Source of the DNA: Sphingomonas parva (ex Maeng et al. 2020)
Lineage (GTDB): Bacteria; Pseudomonadota; Alphaproteobacteria; Sphingomonadales; Sphingomonadaceae
DNA length: 64,000 nucleotides
Assembly (NCBI RefSeq): GCF_004564275.1
Contig: NZ_SPDV01000002.1
Span: 62,001-126,000, forward strand
Reading direction: 5' to 3'
Shown here: positions 29,185 through 38,624 of the stretch, piece after piece
Layout: each line of letters begins with the position of its first letter
Position numbering within the stretch: the stretch's first letter is position 1
Made by a program: the position numbers and the translations under genes
The notes under the pieces: generated by a model
Seen by the model: the letters and a program-made list of their open reading frames with translations, nothing else
Database searches by the model: none
What the model was told of the DNA's origin: nothing

Positions 29185-29871
29185 TCACCGCTCGTGGAGG
29201 TAGTAGCGCTCGACTTCCGCAAGATCGTCGTCGAGCTGGTAGACGATCGGCTTGCCGGTCGGGATCTCGAGGCTTGCGATCTCCTCGTCCGAGATGCCGG
29301 AGAGGTGCTTGACGAGCGCCCGTAGCGAATTGCCGTGGGCAGAGATCAGCACCCGGTTTCCGGCCTTGAGCGCAGGCGCGATCCGTGCCTCCCAATAAGG
29401 CAGAACGCGCGCGATCGTATCCTTGAGGCTCTCCGTCGCGGGCACTTGGATGCCGTCGTAGCGGCGGTCGGCGGCGAGATCGTAGGGGCTGCCAGCCTCC
29501 ATCGGCGGCGGCGGAATGTCGAACGATCGCCGCCAGATGCGGACCTGCTCCTCGCCGTGCTTGGCCGCGGTCTCCGCCTTGTTGAGGCCGGTCAGGCCGC
29601 CGTAATGCCTCTCGTTGAGGCGCCAGTCCTTCTCCACGGGCAGCCACAGCCGCCGCATCTCCTCGAGCGCGAGGTTCAGCGTCCGGATCGCGCGGGTCTG
29701 CAGACTGGTGAAGCAGAGATCGAAATCCAGGCCTTTCGCCTGCATCAGTACGCCGGCCTCGCGGGCTTCCTCGACACCCTTGTTGGTGAGATCGACGTCC
29801 CACCAGCCGGTGAAGCGATTCTCCAGGTTCCAGGCCGATTGGCCATGACGGATGAGGACCAGGCTCGGCAT
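29185..29871 (-). CDS. gpmA: 2,3-bisphosphoglycerate-dependent phosphoglycerate mutase
   Basis: This glycolytic enzyme interconverts 3- and 2-phosphoglycerate. The 228 residues include the phosphohistidine motif [20 protein letters not shown], then [35 protein letters not shown] and [17 protein letters not shown] with the second catalytic His. The start overlaps the stop of the upstream M14 peptidase gene by one base (TGATG), so it is translated as part of that operon. The other glycolytic gene in the window is pyk. Confidence 0.97.
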   Translation of the reverse strand: MPSLVLIRHGQSAWNLENRFTGWWDVDLTNKGVEEAREAGVLMQAKGLDFDLCFTSLQTRAIRTLNLALEEMRRLWLPVEKDWRLNERHYGGLTGLNKAETAAKHGEEQVRIWRRSFDIPPPPMEAGSPYDLAADRRYDGIQVPATESLKDTIARVLPYWEARIAPALKAGNRVLISAHGNSLRALVKHLSGISDEEIASLEIPTGKPIVYQLDDDLAEVERYYLHER

Positions 29872-31004
29872 CAGCGCTTCCCTGCCGGAATTTCGTCGAT
29901 GATCGCGTAAAGTGCGTCCATGCAGGCGCGGGCGAGCAGGCGGCAGCGGTCCGGCGACCAGCCGTAGACCGGATCCGGCATGTCCTCATTGTCCTTGAAC
30001 GGCATCTCCAGCGTCATCGAGACGGCGCCGAACCGCTCGGCCAGTTGCGCCGTCGACATCGACATGTTGGCCTGCCCTGGCTTGGCGATCTCATAACCCT
30101 GCTTGGTCTGGAAATCGGGGGTGACGCGGACGAGCTCGTCGCTGAACCGGTCGAACAGGCCCTGCTGCCGCTCGTTCCAGCTGGGAATGCCTTCGAAGCC
30201 GGCGAGGAAATTGGCCGGGATCGCCTCGTCGCCATGCACGTCCATCGCGAAATCAACGCCGGTGCGGTCCATCTCGTTGCGAACGCACAGCACTTCCGGG
30301 CTGCGCTCCGCGCTCGGCGCGTGCCATTCGCGATTGAGGTTGGTGCCGACCGCGTTGGTGCGCAGGTGGCCGCGGCGGGTGCCGTCCGGATTCATGTTCG
30401 GCACGATGTGGAAGGTGGCGCGGTCGCGCAGGCGGCGGGACACCGGATCCGAATCGTCCAGCAGGCGCTCGATCGCGCCCTCCATCCACCATTCGGCCAT
30501 CGATTCGCCAGGATGCTGACGGGCGTAGAGCCAGACCTGCAGGGGGCCATCGCCGATCGAGAGATAGTCGATCTCCTGGCCGTCGAGGCTCTGCCCGAGG
30601 GCGCGGTAGCGGACCGCCGGATGGGCCGCGGCCGTGGCGACGAGATCGTGGTGCATCTCCATCGTGTACGGCGCGAAATAGGCGAACCAGACGCTGTTCG
30701 CCTCCGGCGTGACCCGGATGGTGAGGATGCCGCTCTCGTAGCTGGTGTCGGTGCGGACCCACTCTTCGCGATCATAGGACATGCAGGCACGATAGCCGTC
30801 CCAGCCGAGCGGGTAGGCGGAGCCGGCGCAATTGAGGATGCGCAGTTCCACCGGCTGGCCGGCTGCGCCGGTGAGGCGGAACGAAAACCATTGGTAGAAA
30901 TCGGAGGACTGGTCCTTGACGATCTCGAGGTCCAGGCGGTTGCCGTCGATGGCGACCAGGCGAATGTTGCCGCCGTCGAAGGCGCTCGTAACGGAGAGGG
31001 TCAT
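29871..31004 (-). CDS. M14 family zinc carboxypeptidase, cytosolic-carboxypeptidase-like
   Basis: The 377-residue product has an N-terminal beta-rich domain ([14 protein letters not shown] and later [10 protein letters not shown]) typical of cytosolic carboxypeptidases. The M14 catalytic domain shows zinc ligands in [16 protein letters not shown] (His, Glu) and [12 protein letters not shown] (His), the NMNPDG and GTNLNREW elements, and the catalytic Glu in [13 protein letters not shown]. No signal peptide is seen, so it is cytoplasmic. It overlaps the upstream lipoprotein gene by four bases and downstream gpmA by one. Confidence 0.92.
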   Translation of the reverse strand: MTLSVTSAFDGGNIRLVAIDGNRLDLEIVKDQSSDFYQWFSFRLTGAAGQPVELRILNCAGSAYPLGWDGYRACMSYDREEWVRTDTSYESGILTIRVTPEANSVWFAYFAPYTMEMHHDLVATAAAHPAVRYRALGQSLDGQEIDYLSIGDGPLQVWLYARQHPGESMAEWWMEGAIERLLDDSDPVSRRLRDRATFHIVPNMNPDGTRRGHLRTNAVGTNLNREWHAPSAERSPEVLCVRNEMDRTGVDFAMDVHGDEAIPANFLAGFEGIPSWNERQQGLFDRFSDELVRVTPDFQTKQGYEIAKPGQANMSMSTAQLAERFGAVSMTLEMPFKDNEDMPDPVYGWSPDRCRLLARACMDALYAIIDEIPAGKR

Positions 31005-31579
31005 CGAACCCTGATAGTGCGGCCCGACTCCCCGGGGAAGTCCCGAAACAGGGCGCTCGCGAGGCGCTCGACGGCGGCGGGCGTGGCGGCCGCGGCGCTT
31101 CCTGTCCGAGCCTCGGTCACCGCCCGTCCTTCCCAGAATACGGTGGCGTCCGAACGCCTCCGAATGGCCACCTCGAGGAGGGTGGCGGTGATGTCGGCGG
31201 AAGTACCGGCGGGCACGGTTGCCGCGACGCCGCGGCCGATCCGCGCGGCGCTCAGCGTCGCGATCGCCTCCCGGCTGCCCTGCTCGACGTCGATCAGGGC
31301 GATCTGCTCCGATTGGCCGGTGGTATCCACCACGGTCCAGCCGAGCCGGGTCAGCTCGCGCGCGATCGTCGCCGCCACCGCCGGATAGTCCGGGCGATTG
31401 ACGTCGGCCCGGTCGAACGGTTCGATCGCGATCTGCGTCTTGGCGATCGAGGGGCCGCCGAGGTGGAACCGGGCCACCTCCACGTCTCCGCCGCCGCTGC
31501 CGTTGCCGCCGCCGGTCGCGCAGGCGGACAGGGCAAGCGCCAGCAGCATCGCTCCGCCACGCAGAAAAGCTGTTTTCAT
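31001..31579 (-). CDS. DUF4136-like lipoprotein, 192 aa
   Basis: A lipoprotein signal (AMLLALALSACATGG, Cys near 20) is followed by a domain like DUF4136: RFHLGGPSIAKTQIAIEP, then DYPAVAATIARELTRLGWTV and a C-terminal RLASALFRDFPGESGRT. Such proteins are probable outer-membrane lipoproteins of unknown role. ATG 31579 follows a perfect AGGAGG five bases upstream; the longer frame into the galE region is a shadow. It heads the operon with the M14 peptidase, gpmA and the YbaN gene. Confidence 0.82.
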   Translation of the reverse strand: MKTAFLRGGAMLLALALSACATGGGNGSGGGDVEVARFHLGGPSIAKTQIAIEPFDRADVNRPDYPAVAATIARELTRLGWTVVDTTGQSEQIALIDVEQGSREAIATLSAARIGRGVAATVPAGTSADITATLLEVAIRRRSDATVFWEGRAVTEARTGSAAAATPAAVERLASALFRDFPGESGRTIRVR

Positions 31580-31669
31580 TCCGGCACCTCCTGGTCTAGC
31601 GGCAGCGTTCGTACAGGCCTGTAACGATCGTTCAGCGCATCTGCCGCTCAACGGTTCCCGAGAGGAAAG

Positions 31670-32677
31670 ATGGACATGACGGGTTCGAAGCCGACGGTGC
31701 TGGTCACGGGCGGAGCAGGCTATATCGGCAGCCATGCGGTCCTGGCACTGCTCGATGCCGGCTGGCGGGTGGTGGTGATCGATAATCTCACCACCGGGTT
31801 CGAATGGGCGGTGCCGAAGGAGGCGGTGTTCGCCAAGGGCGACATCGCCGATCAGGCGCTGGTCGGCCGGCTGATCGAGGGACACGGCATCGGCGCGATC
31901 ATCCATTTCGCCGGATCGATCGTCGTGCCCGAATCGGTCGAGAACCCGCTCAAATATTACGAGAACAATACGGTGAAGAGCCGGGCTCTGATCGAAAGCG
32001 CCGTGCGGGGCGGGGTCAAGCATTTCATCTTCTCCTCGACCGCCGCGACCTATGGCATTCCCGAGCAGGTGCCGGTCACCGAGACCGCCCGAACCCAGCC
32101 GATCAATCCCTACGGCTGGTCGAAGCTGATGACCGAGCGGATGCTCGCGGACGTCGCCTTCGCCCATCCGATCAACTTCTGCGCCCTACGGTATTTCAAC
32201 GTCGCCGGGGCGGATCCGCGCGGCCGCTCGGGCCAGTCGACCGCCGGCGCGACGCACCTGATCAAGGTCGCGGTCGAGACGGCGACCGGCAAGCGCGGTC
32301 ACGTGGCGGTCTACGGCACCGACTACGAGACGCCGGACGGCACCGGCGTGCGCGACTATATCCACGTCAGCGATCTCGCCGATGCGCACGTTCATGCGCT
32401 CGAGAAATTGATCGAGGATCCGTCCTCCAGCCACATCATGAACTGCGGCTACGGCCGTGGTTTCTCGGTGCTCGAGGTGCTCGACGCGGTCGACCGGGTC
32501 ACCAACATGACGATCGAGCGCAAGATGGAGCCCCGGCGCGCCGGGGATCCCGGCAGCCTCGTCGCGGACAACGGCAAGATCATCGAGACGCTGCCGTGGC
32601 GGCCGAAGCTCGCTGATCTCGAGACGATCGTCCAGCATGCCCTCGCCTGGGAGCGCAAGCTCGCCGAGCGTGGTTGA
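31670..32677 (+). CDS. galE: UDP-glucose 4-epimerase
   Basis: This extended short-chain dehydrogenase interconverts UDP-glucose and UDP-galactose. The 335-residue product has the NAD motif VLVTGGAGYIGSHAVLALLD, the family DNLTTGF, SSTAATYG with the catalytic Ser/Thr, and YGWSK (YxxxK). RYFNVAGADPRGRSGQ and YGTDYETPDGTGVRDYIHV are GalE-specific. It supplies UDP-galactose for envelope polysaccharide. A second in-frame ATG is at 31676. It is divergent from the DUF4136 lipoprotein gene. Confidence 0.96.
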   Translation: MDMTGSKPTVLVTGGAGYIGSHAVLALLDAGWRVVVIDNLTTGFEWAVPKEAVFAKGDIADQALVGRLIEGHGIGAIIHFAGSIVVPESVENPLKYYENNTVKSRALIESAVRGGVKHFIFSSTAATYGIPEQVPVTETARTQPINPYGWSKLMTERMLADVAFAHPINFCALRYFNVAGADPRGRSGQSTAGATHLIKVAVETATGKRGHVAVYGTDYETPDGTGVRDYIHVSDLADAHVHALEKLIEDPSSSHIMNCGYGRGFSVLEVLDAVDRVTNMTIERKMEPRRAGDPGSLVADNGKIIETLPWRPKLADLETIVQHALAWERKLAERG

Positions 32678-32728
32678 CCGCCTGCGGTGCCCGGCGACGC
32701 CGCGGCGGCTCCGGAACCGCAGAATCGC

Positions 32729-32757
32729 TTGACTTGCGGCCGCTCCGCCCATAGGTG
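32729..32757 (+). promoter_or_regulatory. Candidate housekeeping promoter of rpmJ
   Basis: TTGACT at 32729-32734 is separated by 17 bases from TAGGTG at 32752-32757, about 48 bases before the rpmJ start. The -35 element is close to consensus and the -10 is weak. The preceding gene, galE, ends 51 bases earlier. Confidence 0.45.
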
Positions 32758-32805
32758 GGCGCCTCATTTTCCAGCAATTCGATTTGAAAGACAGGTCGTT
32801 CGGCC

Positions 32806-32931
32806 ATGAAGATCCGCAACTCGCTCAAGTCCCTCAAGTCGCGCCACCGCGACTGCCGCGTGATCCGCCGCCGTGGCCGCACCTACGTCATCAACAAGAC
32901 GAATCGCCGCTTCAAGGCTCGCCAGGGCTAA
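32806..32931 (+). CDS. rpmJ: 50S ribosomal protein L36, zinc-independent type
   Basis: The 41-residue product, [20 protein letters not shown] then [20 protein letters not shown] and G, is L36 of the alphaproteobacterial form. The CxxC...C...H zinc knuckle of the classical 38-residue form is absent; only a single Cys remains. L36 binds 23S rRNA in the large subunit. An intrinsic terminator follows 24 bases after the stop, so the gene is probably monocistronic. Confidence 0.96.
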   Translation: MKIRNSLKSLKSRHRDCRVIRRRGRTYVINKTNRRFKARQG

Positions 32932-32955
32932 GCCCGCGCGGGACCCGGGCATGTG

Positions 32956-32980
32956 CGCCCGCCTTACCGGCGGGCGTTTT
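32956..32980 (+). terminator. Intrinsic terminator of rpmJ
   Basis: CGCCCGCC (32956-32963) and GGCGGGCG (32969-32976) form an 8-bp stem with loop TTACC, followed by TTTT at 32977-32980. Confidence 0.85.
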
Positions 32981-33006
32981 CGTGCGTGGTCCCTGCCGAG
33001 TCCCCG

Positions 33007-33642
33007 ATGACCTTGCCTGACGCCCAGCCGGTGGATCGCCCGACGGCCGTCGTCTTCGACGTCGGCAACGTCCTCTACGGCTGGGATCCGGAGAGCTTCC
33101 TCGCGCGGCAATTGCCCGAGGACGAGGCGCGGCTGCGCTTCATCGAGGACGTCGGTCTGTGGGAATGGCACGATTCGCTCGACGGCGGACGTGATTTCGC
33201 CGAGGCGGCCGCCGACCTCAGCGGACGCTTTCCCGAATATGCCCATTTGATCTCTGCCTGGGGCGATCGCTTCGGCGAGACGATCACCGATCCGATCCCC
33301 GGCGTCCATGCCCTGGTCGAGGCGCTCGACGCCCGCGGCGTGCCGCTGTTCGCGATCACCAACTTCTCAGGTGATTTCTGGCCGCCGTTTCGTGCGCGGG
33401 AGGAAGCCTTCTTCGGCCGGTTCCGGGACATCGTCGTCTCCGGCACCGAAAAGATGATGAAGCCGGATCCGGCGATCTACTATCTGGCGCTTGACCGCTT
33501 CGGTCTGCGCCCCGATCAGGCCCTGTTCGTCGACGATCGCGTGATCAACGTGGAGGGGGCTCGCGCCGTCGGCATGCGCGCCCACCTCTTCACCGACGCC
33601 GACGACCTGCGCCGGCGCCTGGAGGCCGAAGCGCTGCTCTGA
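33007..33642 (+). CDS. HAD superfamily hydrolase, class IA, 211 aa
   Basis: HAD motif I is VVFDVGNVLYGWD (nucleophile Asp), motif II is in FAITNFSGDFW, motif III is the Lys in KMMKPDPAIYYLA, and motif IV is LFVDDRVINVEGA. The cap is the small helical type. The N and F residues after DVGNV resemble YihX/alpha-D-glucose-1-phosphatase or haloacid-dehalogenase-like members, but the substrate is unknown. It starts just after the rpmJ terminator and precedes a histidine phosphatase by 31 bases. Confidence 0.9.
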   Translation: MTLPDAQPVDRPTAVVFDVGNVLYGWDPESFLARQLPEDEARLRFIEDVGLWEWHDSLDGGRDFAEAAADLSGRFPEYAHLISAWGDRFGETITDPIPGVHALVEALDARGVPLFAITNFSGDFWPPFRAREEAFFGRFRDIVVSGTEKMMKPDPAIYYLALDRFGLRPDQALFVDDRVINVEGARAVGMRAHLFTDADDLRRRLEAEALL

Positions 33643-33673
33643 ACCTTCTGCCGTTTCGCGCTTTCAACGAACG

Positions 33674-34438
33674 ATGCGGCAGAGGTGGCCATCGAGATTG
33701 TGGCTGGTGAGGCACGGCCAGAGCGCGGGAAACGTCGCGCGCGACGCCGCGGACGCGGCGGGCCAGGCGATGATCGATCTCGCCGTCCGTGACGTCGACA
33801 TTCCGTTGAGCCCGCTCGGCCAGCGCCAGGCCCACGCGCTCGGCGAATGGTTCGCCAAGCTTCCGGAGGAAGAGCGGCCTCAGGTCGTCCTCTCTTCGCC
33901 TTATGTCCGCGCGCAGGAAACTGCGAAGGCAATCTGCGCCGCCGGCGGTACCACGTCCGACGCCAAGAAGCTGGTCGTCGACGAACGGCTGCGCGAACGG
34001 GAGTTCGGCATCCTCGACAGGCTGACGACGATCGGCATCCAGGAGCGCTATCCGGACCAGGCGGAGCATCGCGCCCTCCTCGGCAAATTCTATCACCGCC
34101 CGCCCGGCGGGGAGAGCTGGGCGGACGTGATCCTGCGCCTCCGCAGCGCCCTCGACACAATCAGTCTCCATTATGCCGACAAGCGCGTGCTGGTCGCCTG
34201 TCACCAGGTGGTCGTGCTCTGCTTCCGCTACATCCTCGAGGAGATGAGCGAGGCGCAGGTGATCGGCATCAGCCGGGAGAGCAATGTCCTGAACTGCGGT
34301 GTCTGCGAATATGCGTTCGAGCCGGACGACGACGCGCTCTGCGCGCCGAGCCTCGTCCGCTACAACCACGCCGCACCGTTGATCCAGGAGCAGGCGCCGG
34401 TCACCGCCGAGCCCGAGGCGATCGTGGGGGTGCGGTGA
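33674..34438 (+). CDS. Histidine phosphatase family protein, 254 aa
   Basis: The catalytic motif is LWLVRHGQSAGNVA, followed by DIPLSPLGQRQAHALG, SSPYVRAQETAK, a Glu in EREFGILD and the second His in VLVACHQVVVLCFRYI. This is the broad-specificity phosphoglycerate-mutase-like branch; an insertion after the RHG motif (RDAADAAGQAMIDLAV) is longer than in CobC or PhoE types. The final bases overlap the GTG start of the NAD(P)HX dehydratase gene, so the two are coupled. Confidence 0.9.
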   Translation: MRQRWPSRLWLVRHGQSAGNVARDAADAAGQAMIDLAVRDVDIPLSPLGQRQAHALGEWFAKLPEEERPQVVLSSPYVRAQETAKAICAAGGTTSDAKKLVVDERLREREFGILDRLTTIGIQERYPDQAEHRALLGKFYHRPPGGESWADVILRLRSALDTISLHYADKRVLVACHQVVVLCFRYILEEMSEAQVIGISRESNVLNCGVCEYAFEPDDDALCAPSLVRYNHAAPLIQEQAPVTAEPEAIVGVR

Positions 34439-35313
34439 GCGCGCCGGAGACGCTCGATCGGGAATTGCTCCGCCGCTTCCCGCTGCCGAACCACCCCGAT
34501 GGCGGCGACAAGGAGGAGAGGGGGCGCGTCCTCGTCATCGCCGGCAGCCGCGAGCTCGCCGGCGCCGCCTATCTCGCCGGCATCGGCGGCCTGCGCGCGG
34601 GCGCCGGCAAGCTCCAGATCGCCACCGCGGCCAGCGTTTCGGTACAGCTCGGCGTCGCCATTCCCGAAGCGCGGGTGATCGGCCTCGAGGAGACGGAGGA
34701 GGGGTGCCTCGCGCCGAGCGGCATCGAGCCGCTGCTTCGTTGGGCCGAGAGCGCGCAGGCGATCATGATCGGCTGCGGTCTCCAGCATGGGCGGCCTCTC
34801 GACGAACTGCTCGACGCGCTGTTCGGCGCCCGTCTCGACCGGCCCCTGGTGCTCGACGCGGCGGTGCTCGGCTCGCTCGCGCCGCGCGCAGCGGCCCTTC
34901 GCGCCTGGCCAGGCGGCGCGATCCTCCTCCCTCACGCGGGAGAGATGGCACGCCTGCTCGAATGGGAGCCCGAAAGGGTGGCGGGAGATCCCCGCGCTGC
35001 GGCGGCGACCGCAGCCGAGCGCTTCAACGCAGTGGCGCTGATCAAGGGACAATATAGCCACATCGTCGCGCCCGACGGCCGCGCCTTCCGCTTCGAAGGC
35101 GGCGGCGTCGGCCTCGCCACCTCGGGCTCGGGGGATACGCTCGCCGGCATCGTCGGCGGCCTCGCCGCCCGTGGTGCCGATCCGCTCACCGCTGCCCTCT
35201 GGGGCGTCTACCTCCACGGTGAGGCGGGCCGGCGGCTGGCGAAGGAGGTCGGCCGAATCGGTTTCCTGGCGCGCGAATTGCTCGATCAGGTGCCGAAGCT
35301 GCTCGAGAGCTGA
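34435..35313 (+). CDS. nnrD: ADP-dependent NAD(P)H-hydrate dehydratase
   Basis: This enzyme repairs hydrated NADH and NADPH using ADP. The 292-residue ribokinase-like protein has RVLVIAGSRELAGAAYLAGI, IMIGCGLQHGRPL, ILLPHAGEMARLLEW, ALIKGQYSHIVAPDG and the active-site LATSGSGDTLAGIVGGLAAR. The N-terminal epimerase domain (NnrE), fused in many bacteria, is missing. The GTG start overlaps the upstream stop by four bases (GTGA). The stop codon directly abuts that of convergent pyk (TGATCA). Confidence 0.93.
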   Translation: MSAPETLDRELLRRFPLPNHPDGGDKEERGRVLVIAGSRELAGAAYLAGIGGLRAGAGKLQIATAASVSVQLGVAIPEARVIGLEETEEGCLAPSGIEPLLRWAESAQAIMIGCGLQHGRPLDELLDALFGARLDRPLVLDAAVLGSLAPRAAALRAWPGGAILLPHAGEMARLLEWEPERVAGDPRAAAATAAERFNAVALIKGQYSHIVAPDGRAFRFEGGGVGLATSGSGDTLAGIVGGLAARGADPLTAALWGVYLHGEAGRRLAKEVGRIGFLARELLDQVPKLLES

Positions 35314-36810
35314 TCAGCCCTCGCCGGCGCGGTACCGCTCGAGCTCGTCGCCGACAAGCCGGACGATATGGATGACGTTGGTCGATCCCGGGGTCCCGAA
35401 CGGCACGCCGGCGGTGACGATGATCCGCTGACCGCCCTTGGCGATGCCGTGGCGCAGCGCCATGCGCTTCGACTTGGCGATCATCTCCTCGAAGCTCGCC
35501 ACGTCGCGGGTGCGCACCGCATGCGCGCCCCACAGGAGGCCGAGGCGACGGGCCGTCCGCTCGGACGGCGTCAGCACCAGCATCGGCACCGCGGGACGCT
35601 CGCGAGAGACGCGGCGCGCGGTCGAGCCGGACGAGGTGAAGCAAACGATCGCCGCGGCGCTTACCGTGCCCACCATCGTGTTGGCGGCATGCGCGATGGC
35701 GTCGGCGGTGGTCGCCTCCGGTAAGGTCTCGGTGAAGTGAACGCGGGCGGCGTGGCTCGGATCGGCTTCGACGCTGGTCGCGATGCCGTTCATGATCGTC
35801 ACCGCCTCGATCGGGAAGGAACCCGACGCGCTCTCGGCGGAGAGCATCACGGCGTCCGCGCCGTCGTAGACAGCGGTCGCCACGTCCGAGACCTCGGCGC
35901 GGGTCGGCGTCGGCGCGCTGATCATCGATTCGAGCATCTGTGTCGCGACCACCACCGGGCGGCCGAGGCGGCGCGCCGCCTCGACGATTCGTTTCTGGAG
36001 CGGCGGCACTTCCTCCGGGGGAAGCTCGACGCCGAGGTCGCCGCGCGCGACCATCACGGCGTCGGCGAGCTCGAGGATTCCTTCCAGCCGGTCGATCGCC
36101 GCCGGTTTCTCGATCTTGGCGAGGAGCGAGGCGCGTCCGGCAATCAGGCGCCGCGCCTCCGCAACGTCTTCGGGCCGCTGCACGAACGACAGCGCGATCC
36201 AGTCGACGCCCTGCTCCAGCGCGAAGGCGAGATCGGCGCGATCTTTCTCGGTCAGCGCGGCAAGCGGCAGCACGACGTCGGGCACGTTCAGGCCCTTGTT
36301 GTTCGAGATGCGTCCGCCGACCTCGATCTTCGCCTCGATGCGGTCCGCCGTCACCGACACGACGCGGGCGACGATCTTGCCGTCGTCGATCAGCAGCCGT
36401 GTGCCGGGCTCCACCGCCTCGTAGATTTCCTTGTGCGGCAGGTTCGCCCGGCTCGCGTCGCCCGGAGTCTCGTCGCGGTCGAAGACATAGGTCTGGCCGT
36501 TCTCCAGCACCGCCCCGCCATCCGCGAACTTGCCGACGCGCAGCTTCGGCCCCTGAAGATCGGCGAGGATCGTGGTCGGCCGCTCCAGATCCTTCTCGAG
36601 CGAGCGGATCGTCCGGATCAGCTTCAGATGGTCCTCATGGCTGCCGTGGCTCATGTTGACCCGGAAGGCGTCCGCGCCCGCTTCGGCGAGCTTGCGGATC
36701 ATTTCCGGCGAGTTGCTCGCCGGCCCCAGGGTCGCGAGGATGCGGACCTTGCGGGTGCGCGGGGTGAATTTGCTGGGCTTGGTTTCGCTGTTCGGCATCC
36801 GGCGGGGCAT
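35314..36810 (-). CDS. pyk: Pyruvate kinase
   Basis: This enzyme catalyses the last step of glycolysis, phosphoenolpyruvate plus ADP to pyruvate plus ATP. The 498-residue product has RILATLGPASNSPEMIRKLA, FRVNMSHGSHEDH, the catalytic-Lys region SLLAKIEKPAAIDRLEGILE, VMVARGDLGVELPPEEVPPL, and VATQMLESMISAPTPTRAEV followed by YDGADAVMLSAESASG. The C-terminal allosteric domain is present. The start at 36810 has a weak ribosome site; an alternative ATG lies at 36798. It is divergent from gapR and convergent with nnrD with no gap. Confidence 0.97.
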   Translation of the reverse strand: MPRRMPNSETKPSKFTPRTRKVRILATLGPASNSPEMIRKLAEAGADAFRVNMSHGSHEDHLKLIRTIRSLEKDLERPTTILADLQGPKLRVGKFADGGAVLENGQTYVFDRDETPGDASRANLPHKEIYEAVEPGTRLLIDDGKIVARVVSVTADRIEAKIEVGGRISNNKGLNVPDVVLPLAALTEKDRADLAFALEQGVDWIALSFVQRPEDVAEARRLIAGRASLLAKIEKPAAIDRLEGILELADAVMVARGDLGVELPPEEVPPLQKRIVEAARRLGRPVVVATQMLESMISAPTPTRAEVSDVATAVYDGADAVMLSAESASGSFPIEAVTIMNGIATSVEADPSHAARVHFTETLPEATTADAIAHAANTMVGTVSAAAIVCFTSSGSTARRVSRERPAVPMLVLTPSERTARRLGLLWGAHAVRTRDVASFEEMIAKSKRMALRHGIAKGGQRIIVTAGVPFGTPGSTNVIHIVRLVGDELERYRAGEG

Positions 36811-36916
36811 TAATCACTTCTGCCGACGTTTCAACTCAGGCATTCCACGGCTTGAGCCTTGGAGCCCCAGGTCCTAGAGGCGCCGCTTCATTTCATCACA
36901 TCCCGGGGTAGGGCAA

Positions 36917-37159
36917 ATGGCAGAAGGTACGGTTGCGGCCGAGGAGCTGCGGCTTCTCATCGAGCGAATCGAGCGTCTCGAGGAAGAGAAGAAGGCGATC
37001 GCCGACGACGTGAAGGACGTCTATCTCGAGGCCAAGTCGCGCGGCTACGATACCAAGACGATGCGGGCGATCATCCGCCTGCGGAAGATGGAGGCACACG
37101 CCCGCCAGGAAGCGGACGCGCTCCTCGAGACCTACAAGGCGGCGCTCGGCATCGAGTGA
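36917..37159 (+). CDS. gapR: Nucleoid-associated protein GapR (DUF2312)
   Basis: The 80-residue helical protein [20 protein letters not shown] with [20 protein letters not shown] and [16 protein letters not shown] matches GapR. In Caulobacter, GapR binds AT-rich, overtwisted DNA ahead of replication forks and helps topoisomerases. The conserved KDVYxEAKSxGYD and LRKxD/E elements are visible. A possible promoter (TTGAGC, 17 bases, TAGAGG) lies upstream in the pyk-gapR gap. It precedes yebC by 119 bases. Confidence 0.95.
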   Translation: MAEGTVAAEELRLLIERIERLEEEKKAIADDVKDVYLEAKSRGYDTKTMRAIIRLRKMEAHARQEADALLETYKAALGIE

Positions 37160-37278
37160 GGCTCCGCGACTCGGGCGGCGGCGCGGTGTCCCGCGCCCGC
37201 CGTGCGGGCGCTTCCCCCTCCGCCGATCAGCGTTTACACAGCGCCGTCTTCCAAACCATTCGAAGGTGAGTTGCGGCT

Positions 37279-38022
37279 ATGGCCGGCCACAGCAAGTTCA
37301 AGAACATCATGCACCGCAAGGGCGCGCAGGATAAGAAGCGCTCCGCGATGTTTTCCAAGCTGTCGCGCGAGATCACCGTCGCGGCGAAGATGGGCACCCC
37401 GGATCCGGCGATGAACCCACGCCTGCGCGCCGCCGTGCTGGCCGCCAAGGCGCAATCGATGCCGAAGGACAACATCCAGCGCGCCATCGAAAAGGCGTCC
37501 GGCGGCGACGCCGACAATTACGAGGAGCTGCGCTACGAGGGTTTCGGCCCCGGCGGCGTCTCGCTGATAGTCGATGCGTTGACCGACAATCGCAACCGCA
37601 CCGCCACCAACGTTCGCACGATCTTCTCGAAGAACGGCGGCAATCTCGGCGCCTCCGGATCGGTCAGCCATGGCTTCGACCGGCTCGGCCTGATCACCTA
37701 TCCGGCTGCCGCGGGCAGCGCCGACGCCGTGCTCGAGGCGGCGATCGAGGCCGGCGCGGAGGATGTCGAATCGGACGAGGACGGTCACCAGGTGTGGACC
37801 GCCCAGGAGAGCCTGCACGAGGTCGCCAAGGCGCTGGAGAGCTCGCTTGGCGAGGCCGAGAGCACCAAGCTCGCCTGGCGCCCGCAGACCCCCGTCTCGG
37901 TCGATGGTGACGACGCCGGCCAGCTCCTCAAGCTGATCGACGCGCTCGAGGACGACGACGACGTCCAGACCGTCTGGGGCAATTACGAAGTCTCCGACGA
38001 GGTCCTCGAGAAGCTCGGTTAG
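37279..38022 (+). CDS. yebC: YebC/PmpR family protein
   Basis: The 247-residue product begins with the invariant [20 protein letters not shown] and continues with [60 protein letters not shown] and GSVSHGFDR. YebC proteins are described as transcriptional regulators and, more recently, as translation factors that relieve ribosome stalling. As is common, yebC stands directly upstream of ruvCAB, here 104 bases before ruvC. Confidence 0.97.
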   Translation: MAGHSKFKNIMHRKGAQDKKRSAMFSKLSREITVAAKMGTPDPAMNPRLRAAVLAAKAQSMPKDNIQRAIEKASGGDADNYEELRYEGFGPGGVSLIVDALTDNRNRTATNVRTIFSKNGGNLGASGSVSHGFDRLGLITYPAAAGSADAVLEAAIEAGAEDVESDEDGHQVWTAQESLHEVAKALESSLGEAESTKLAWRPQTPVSVDGDDAGQLLKLIDALEDDDDVQTVWGNYEVSDEVLEKLG

Positions 38023-38126
38023 CATGGCCGGAACGCCGGCCGAGGAGGCGTTTCGCTCTTCACGGCCAGCATCCACTCCGCCATCATCAAGGCTATGCCG
38101 ATCAACCCCGCCATGGCCCGCACGCA

Positions 38127-38624
38127 ATGATCATCCTCGGCCTTGACCCCGGCCTCGCCTGCACCGGCTGGGGCGTGATCCGCGCCGACGGAAACCGTCT
38201 CGGCCACGTTGCCAATGGTCAGATCCGTACCGATGCGAAGGCGGCGCTCTCCGCGCGCCTCAGCCTGCTCTACGAGGGCCTCGGCGCGGTGCTCGACCAG
38301 CACCAGCCCGCCGCGGCGGCCGTCGAGGAGGTGTTCGTGAACGAGAATCCGCAGTCGACGCTGAAGCTCGGCCAGGCGCGCGGAGTCGTCCTGCTCTCCG
38401 CCGCCCGCCACGGCCTCGTCGTCGGCGAATATGCGCCAAGCCTGGTCAAGAAGGCGGTGGTCGGCACCGGCGGCGCCGACAAGGCGCAGGTCCATGCCAT
38501 GGTCTCGCGGCTGCTGCCCGGTGTGAAGATTGCCGGCGCCGATGCCGCCGACGCCCTCGCCGTCGCCATCACCCACGCCCATCATCTCGCCAGCGCCCGC
38601 GCACTCGGAAGCCACGCGGCATGA
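38127..38624 (+). CDS. ruvC: Holliday junction resolvase RuvC
   Basis: The endonuclease resolves four-way junctions within the RuvABC complex. The 165 residues carry the acidic catalytic set: Asp in [15 protein letters not shown], Glu in [20 protein letters not shown], and Asp/Asp in [17 protein letters not shown]. The region [20 protein letters not shown] is also typical. The gene overlaps ruvA by four bases, starting a ruvC-ruvA-ruvB operon. Confidence 0.97.
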   Translation: MIILGLDPGLACTGWGVIRADGNRLGHVANGQIRTDAKAALSARLSLLYEGLGAVLDQHQPAAAAVEEVFVNENPQSTLKLGQARGVVLLSAARHGLVVGEYAPSLVKKAVVGTGGADKAQVHAMVSRLLPGVKIAGADAADALAVAITHAHHLASARALGSHAA

